Positions 60,001 to 64,000 of a stretch of 64,000 bases of DNA are shown here, in pieces. This stretch comes from Carya illinoinensis. Lineage: Eukaryota > Streptophyta > Magnoliopsida > Fagales > Juglandaceae. The position numbers and the translations under genes are program-made. The stretch's first letter is position 1, and the number at the start of each line of letters is the position of its first letter. Where the stretch lies: the NCBI RefSeq assembly GCF_018687715.1, contig NC_056766.1:7468501-7532500 (forward strand), written 5' to 3'. Under the pieces are notes generated by a model. The model saw only the letters and a program-made list of their open reading frames with translations, was not told the origin of the DNA and ran no database searches.

Positions 60001-63000
60001 AGACAAATTGTGTACATAGTCATAGTTTCCTTTCTTGTAAATAGATTTAATTCCTGTAATTTAGCCTTGATTTCAGCCTTGTATCTTGCACACTTGTGCC
60101 TATATAATGAAAGGAAATCCTCACTAAGGAGGTATTGAATCATCTTGACGTGGTGGGAATGGGCACACAAATTAGATTTTGGCATGATATTTGGTGTGGT
60201 GATGTCGTTCTAAAAAATGCTTTCCCTTCCATTTATAGGATAGCTTTTGATCAGAATTCCTCAGTGGCTGAAAATATGTCTTACCACTGGTTCCATACTT
60301 TGGTCTGTGAGATTCACTAGAGCAGCACAAGATTGGGAGGTGGGCGCTATCACTGACTTGTACAGTGCGCTACATGACTTGAAGATTAGGGCTGGAGGGG
60401 CAGACAGATTATTATAGACATGCATAGGGAATAAGAAATTTTCAGTCCATTCGTACTACAAGACCTTGACGAATCACTCCCCCAACGCCTTCCCTTGGAA
60501 GCGCATTTGGAGAAGCAAGGTTCCCCTCAAGGTCGCTTTCTTTGGGTGGGTGGCGTCTCATGGTAAAATACTAACTATAGACCAGCTAAGGAAGTGTGGA
60601 CTCATCATAATGGATTGGTGTTTCATGTGCAAACACAATGATGAATCAGTGGACCACCTTCTCCTTCATTGCGACACAGTAAATGTATTATGGCATGAGA
60701 TTTTCTCGAGGCTTGGCATTGCTTGGGCCATGCCACGGAGGGTGATCAATTTACTGTCTTGCTGGCAAGGGCTAAGAGGGAATCACCATATTGCAGCTGT
60801 ATGGAAGATGGTACCTTTATGCTTAATGTGGTGCACGTGGACCAAAAGAAATAGCCACTGTTTTGAGAATAAGGAACGCTCTCCAGATGCTTTTCGAGCT
60901 TTTTTCTTTCACACTCTACTCCTTTGGGCATCTACTATAGTTTTGAATGGAATGAGTCTTAGTGACTTTTCCGCTACTATCCGTAGCACTTAGATTGTAA
61001 ATAGGCTTTTTTTTTGTATACTCCCTGTGTACTCAGGCTTGGCCTATTTACGTGGATCAATAAAATTTATTTACCTATCAAAAAATAATGATAAGAAGCG
61101 CACTATGGAGGAAATTTGGAAATTCTTTGTGTTCTCTTTATTTCAATGGTTTTCTACTATGGTGCTTAATGGAGCTTCAGCTCATGATTTTTTGTTTCAT
61201 TTTCTTCTTTATATAACGTAATTATATGTTTTCTTTTGTATACTACCTGTGTACATGAGCTTCGCCTATTAGATGAATAAAATTCTTTTACTTATAAAAA
61301 ACAAAGTCCAAATAACAATGCCTTTTTATCCATAATAGTTGGTATAAAGTAGAATATGATATATCCAATGTACAAAATACTAGAAGATGTGATTCAACCA
61401 GAGGTTAAAAATGTAGTATATATGTGCCAAATACTGATGTGCCAAAAAAAAAAACTACAAGAATTGTGTCACCAGGAAATTCCGATGTGAATTGTCATAC
61501 CAGTGTCTTAAGCTGTCAAGGATCAGTTCCATGACCACAGGATGGTTACAGTTAAATGTGTTTCCTGGAGACCAAAATACTGCATCTGAGATTACTCTAA
61601 AAATATTACAAGATTAAATTAAAAAATTTCTTTTTTGAATAAACAAGCTCCAAAGGTAAGCATGTTATACTTTCAGCACAACATTACTGCGAAATGAAAT
61701 TCAGCATAGAAATTGTCCTTCAAAGCAGAACAGAGCTCTTGAAATAATGGAGTTTTAAACTCTGTATTACAGCAGAAATGAGCACTTGGTAGATTAAGCA
61801 AACAATTTAAACATAAACTTCAAATAGTTACTTCTAGGTCGTTCTGCTTTCTCAGATGTGAGGAGTTGTTGCCTCCTCGTGATACTTTAGGATGCTTCGT
61901 CCATAAGGGCAGGCCAATTTTATTGGTTTTGCCTTCCTACGACCATATTATCAAAAGTATAAATGTTTTTAGCGACTTCTAGACCCTTCTGCTTTCTCAG
62001 GTATGAGGAGTCGTTGCCTCCTTGCGATACTTTAGGATGCTTCATCCATAAGGGCAGGGCGATTTTATTGGTGTTTCCTTCATACAGACCATATTATCAA
62101 AATGTAAATGTAAACATTTTAGACACTTCACAAAAATCCTGGGATTTTACTGTCGGGTGTGAAATTGAAAAAATAGTGTTTTAGTAAACAGTTAGTTTTG
62201 ATAATTTGGGGTGCAATTTGGGAAAAAGGTAGTAATTTGGGGTACAAAATGAATTTTTCCCAAATAAGTAAAAACTCAAGTTAAGCCATTTTCAATTTTC
62301 ACTATTAATCCAGCTATATATCTGTACACATTCTATACTAATGTATCCTTTCTGTAAAGTATATAAATGTTTCTGTACATATGTCCCATGTTTTTATGAG
62401 TGGCCATATCCACACACCACCTTTACATAATTTCAATTCTTGCTTTTTTCGTGCATATATGCATACTAGTAATGGACTATTGTTTGCATATTTAATGATC
62501 AGCTTTATAACTTCTATATAAGAGCCAAGATATAATTTCAGAAGTAACATGTCCAGAACGGTCTGTGAAAGTAGTCTAAAAAAAATTAAAAGCTTGTAAT
62601 CTTGATTTTTTTTACTTATTATATAGCAGCAGAAGTTTATATCCTTGGGAAGAGTAAGAAAGACGCTGAGAAACACGTGGATTACCGCAACCAGAGAAGT
62701 TCAGCAGTTGGCAATTATTGTTTACATCCAGCATGTAATAAACCTGTACATGGATTGGGGGCATATATCATTGAAAATAAATGAAAAATATATGGAAGAA
62801 TGACTATAATTAGATAGGAAGAATATATGTTTTCTTTCTGGCCACTTATGATCTTCACTTATTACAGAAATTACTTTTGAGTCATAGAATTACTACCTCA
62901 ATTGTTCTATAGAAACCTCAATAAGAGTGACTATATATGCCCAAGTAGATGATAATAGCAATGTAATAAATCTATATCATAAATTAATATCTCGAATTAT

Positions 63001-63495
63001 CTCTAAACTAATATAATCGATATGAGAGTATTCCAGCTTCATAGGAAAGTATAACAGTGTCTGTGCCCACAAAAACAAGAATAATTGAATGTGATTGTGC
63101 AAGGTTATTAAAATCTCACAACAGAAGTGAAAAATCACCTTGTTATCTATCCCACGGAATGAAGTAGTATAGGGCTTGGCATCATCAGCCTCATTAGTAT
63201 GATTATAAACAACATCCAAAATGACCTGTTGAGAAAAAAGTATCTCAGTACAGTGGCATAACAAGTATTTGCTTCTGATCAGGAATACGACGAAAGGAAA
63301 TCACTTGTAATTAATAAGAATATACATCTTACTTCCGAGGAAAGAAAACACACAACATACCTCTATCCCAGCACCATGCAAGGCTTTGACCATTTCTTTG
63401 AACTCCAGTGAAGCATTAATGGGACCTCCTCCATCACTAGCATAGCGACTCATAGGAGCAAAGAAATTTATCGTCGAATAGCCCCATGTATTAAT
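45050..63495 (-). CDS. ISA3: Isoamylase 3 (starch debranching enzyme), C-terminal 463 codons; 5' part off window
   Basis: Sixteen minus-strand exons join in frame with GT-AG borders: 63361-63495, 63139-63225, 62686-62743, 61501-61564, 54475-54574, 52678-52778, 49881-49932, 49557-49619, 48411-48500, 48252-48324, 47157-47236, 46761-46865, 46571-46669, 46409-46470, 45798-45906 and 45050-45163. They total 1392 nt including TGA. The protein runs from N-T-W-G-Y-S through the GH13 motifs D-V-V-Y-N-H, D-G-F-R-F-D (nucleophile Asp), I-I-A-E-P-W-D (acid/base Glu) and V-I-A-H-D-G to the C-terminal beta domain. ISA3 hydrolyses alpha-1,6 branches during starch breakdown in plastids. The family is nearly 800 aa, so about 40% lies beyond base 64000. 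One oddity is D-C-A-G where I expect D-C-G-G after the catalytic Glu. Introns are swollen by transposons. All catalytic residues visible here are intact. Confidence 0.95.
51118..52492 (-). mobile_element. 5'-truncated LINE in ISA3 intron, same strand as gene
   Basis: The minus-strand frames show [36 protein letters not shown] and the zf-RVT tail ([10 protein letters not shown]). The 3' end at about 51118-51200 (cttactta / tacacaagaagtatac read in reverse) resembles other LINE tails here. Several stops and frameshifts are present. Confidence 0.88.
52495..52613 (+). repeat. Copia-type LTR remnant
   Basis: TGTTAGAGGATATGGTTG... resembles the 5' LTR at 54765-54894, sharing 'gtaat', 'gggtgtaat.gtca.ttgtatgta' and 'caatgaat'. 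It directly abuts the truncated 5' end of the LINE. Confidence 0.6.
53174..53859 (+). mobile_element. 5'-truncated LINE with 13-bp target duplication in ISA3 intron
   Basis: ATAAAGGGTGAGG flanks both ends (53174-53186 and 53847-53859). The insert (53187-53846) encodes [27 protein letters not shown], a TAG, then H-L-L-I-H-C and the usual C-terminus. It ends in tttattgtacttatcaaaaaataaataaa. It is opposite in strand to ISA3. The duplication shows target-primed insertion of a truncated copy. Confidence 0.92.
54765..58432 (+). mobile_element. Copia element lacking integrase core, 3' LTR truncated
   Basis: The 5' LTR (54765-54894) is followed by a primer-binding site (TGGTACCAAG), a GC-richer leader with short repeats, and gag from 55538. 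A CCHC knuckle ([14 protein letters not shown], about 56310-56355), protease W-I-I-D-S-G-A and GAG-pre-integrase (W-H-C-R-L-G-H-P) come next. The frame then passes directly into reverse transcriptase ([14 protein letters not shown] at about 57090), so the integrase core is missing. RT keeps Q-L-D-V-K-N-A-F and V-D-D. RNase H remnants and a polypurine tract (58403-58415) follow. The 3' LTR is cut after about 17 bp by LINE sequence. Stops occur in gag and elsewhere. Confidence 0.9.
55320..55455 (+). repeat. Short tandem repeats in Copia leader
   Basis: Units of about 20-24 bp built on 'ggttcagacccgaaa.c' or 'ccggttcagac' recur about six times, with decay, between the LTR and gag. Richer in G and C than its surroundings. 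Confidence 0.7.
58432..59287 (+). mobile_element. LINE, part 1 (reverse transcriptase C-terminal half)
   Basis: It starts in mid RT with [13 protein letters not shown], then the F-A-D-D catalytic box (about 58558-58575), [22 protein letters not shown], and [11 protein letters not shown]. It breaks at 59287, where an LTR begins, and continues at 60151. Confidence 0.9.
59288..59527 (+). repeat. LTR inside LINE, first copy (240 bp)
   Basis: It begins TGACAGCATGAT and ends ATCATCTTGACA, inverted ends of 12 bp with two mismatches. A primer-binding site (TGGTATCAAGAGC) and about 170 bp of leader follow (59528-59710). A near-identical LTR lies at 59911-60150. Confidence 0.88.
59528..59710 (+). mobile_element. 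LTR-element leader fragment with tRNA-Met primer site
   Basis: TGGTATCAAGAGC follows the LTR directly, as in many plant LTR elements. The rest has a duplicated 'gtcggcact.tctgtg' word and no coding region. It stops at a join to LINE sequence at 59711. Confidence 0.75.
59711..59910 (+). repeat. Second copy of LINE flank with 246-bp internal deletion
   Basis: It starts ggaagagaatctacttg, equal to 58842-58858, then jumps to gtaaatggttatgg, equal to 59105 onward. The word CTTG is shared at both sides of the missing 58859-59104. From there it copies 59105-59287 almost exactly. Confidence 0.88.
59911..60150 (+). repeat. LTR inside LINE, second copy (240 bp)
   Basis: It differs from 59288-59527 at only a few bases (acgtctcc for acatctcc, acaaattgtg for acagattttg, final G for A). 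LINE sequence resumes after it with [13 protein letters not shown]. Left 'tgtgg' and right 'cgtgg' are a probable 4-5 bp target duplication. Confidence 0.88.
60151..61088 (+). mobile_element. LINE, part 2 (zf-RVT and 3' tail)
   Basis: It continues the LINE broken at 59287: F-W-H-D-I-W-C-G-D, a long zf-RVT frame (60466-60993; W-C-F-M-C-K, H-L-L-L-H-C, W-A-M-P-R-R-V). Then comes the tail tgtgtactcaggcttggcc, caataaaatttatttaccta and tcaaaaaataatgataag. Confidence 0.9.
61089..61305 (+). mobile_element. Second LINE 3' end fragment
   Basis: It encodes the last part of a LINE ORF2 ([17 protein letters not shown]) and a second tail (tgtgtacatgagcttcgcct, aataaaattcttttacttat). It lies directly behind the first LINE tail, so two insertions or a duplication are stacked. 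Confidence 0.8.
61831..62105. repeat. 145-bp tandem repeat in ISA3 intron
   Basis: Two units, at 61831-61975 and 61976-62105, share 'cttctag...ttctgctttctcag', 'gatactttaggatgcttc' and 'ccataagggcagg'. Divergence is several percent. No coding meaning was seen. Confidence 0.9.
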
Positions 63496-63794
63496 CTTGA
63501 GAAAAAAAGCCCCAAAGAACATATTACCACTTTTAAGTCAGGTTATGAGACAATAATATGCATGTGCACTTAAGCATCACAACCAACCACACCTCCCCCA
63601 AAACAAAGCCCCAAGAGAAAGAACTGTCAGGTTCAATTTGTTTCAACAAATTAAGTGAAGGTACCTTTCATAGCATCCCACATGTGTCACCCACTAATGA
63701 GTCCATGGGACATTGACTTGAACTTGGTAGTCACACAAAAACCAGAAGCACTTTCTTTCGTCTTTTTATAAGTAATTAAAATTTTATTAAAGAT

Positions 63795-64000
63795 TTTTTT
63801 TTTTTATTGGCACCGGGTGTCCAGGAACAGCGTCTTGACTAATCTCAGGGGTGCACATGCCCTCGGCAAGGAGTTTCTCGCAAGTGCACCTCGGGAAATT
63901 TAAGAGAAAAATTCCAGTCTGATGGCCCCTAAAGGTTGTTTGTTGTACCCAAGGGGATTTGAACCTTAGAACTGGGGGGAGCATACCCCCAAACCCAAGG
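63795..64000 (-). mobile_element. Candidate SINE (partial) in ISA3 intron
   Basis: On the minus strand GGTTCAAATCC (about 63954-63964) matches a Pol III B box. The unit ends with a run of A (T on the plus strand, 63797-63807) after 'cggtgccaat'. The A box would lie near or past the window edge. The phrase 'caccgggtgtccaggaacag' is familiar from plant interspersed repeats, but this is recall only. Confidence 0.45.

Larger units (their letters stand above)
54575..61500. other. 6.9-kb ISA3 intron made almost wholly of transposons
   Basis: It lies between exons 61501-61564 and 54475-54574. In order along the plus strand it holds a Copia element (54765-58432), LINE part 1 (58432-59287), an LTR, a leader piece, a second LINE piece, a second LTR, LINE part 2 (60151-61088) and another LINE 3' end (61089-61305). 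Under 500 bp looks like original intron. Confidence 0.88.

Noticed and set aside
62602..62784. Plus-strand 60-codon frame
   Set aside because: It is antisense to the ISA3 exon 62686-62743.
1..64000. A novel defence, biosynthetic or other multi-gene system
   Set aside because: The real genes are unrelated housekeeping or cell-surface genes on both strands with no clustering logic. Everything else resolves to repeats or gene fragments.

Overview
The window is plant nuclear DNA, almost certainly a eudicot tree. Genes carry GT-AG introns, plastid transit peptides, a phytocyanin, a classical arabinogalactan protein and a starch-debranching enzyme, set in AT-rich intergenic DNA full of MITEs, Copia LTR elements and LINEs. 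The dense Tourist-like MITEs built on repeated CATCTCATCTCA resemble those I associate with Fagales such as walnut or hickory. That assignment is recall, not a search.

Layout. 1-3690 and 13889-17915 are two copies of one segment, each with an intact five-exon gene for a small, probably plastid-targeted membrane protein (218 aa; about 13 differences). Between them lie a LINE ORF1 remnant, a complete but decayed Copia element on the minus strand (5758-10367, 5-bp TSD) and three dead gene pieces: an ALOG/LSH fragment, an ABHD17-like hydrolase fragment and a TIM13 processed pseudogene. 19079-22773 (+) is a six-exon coiled-coil protein gene. 24094-27225 (+) is a four-exon plastid two-RRM ribonucleoprotein gene. 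32566-33513 (+) is a two-exon uclacyanin-type phytocyanin gene. 39986-40414 (-) is an intronless arabinogalactan protein gene. 45050-63495 (-) holds the last 16 exons (463 codons) of an isoamylase 3 (ISA3) gene whose 5' exons lie beyond the right edge.

The genes form no operon or pathway cluster. Three encode plastid proteins by sequence or inference (the duplicated pair, the RRM protein, ISA3) and two encode cell-surface proteins (phytocyanin, AGP). The most unusual architecture is in ISA3. Its introns are swollen by nested transposons, and one 6.9-kb intron contains an integrase-less Copia element, a LINE, and an LTR inside that LINE together with a duplicated, internally deleted copy of the LINE flank. 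I looked for a novel multi-gene system and did not find one. The interest here lies in duplication, gene-fragment capture and transposon rearrangement. Exon coordinates were worked out by hand from splice sites and frame closure; no alignment or database search was run.
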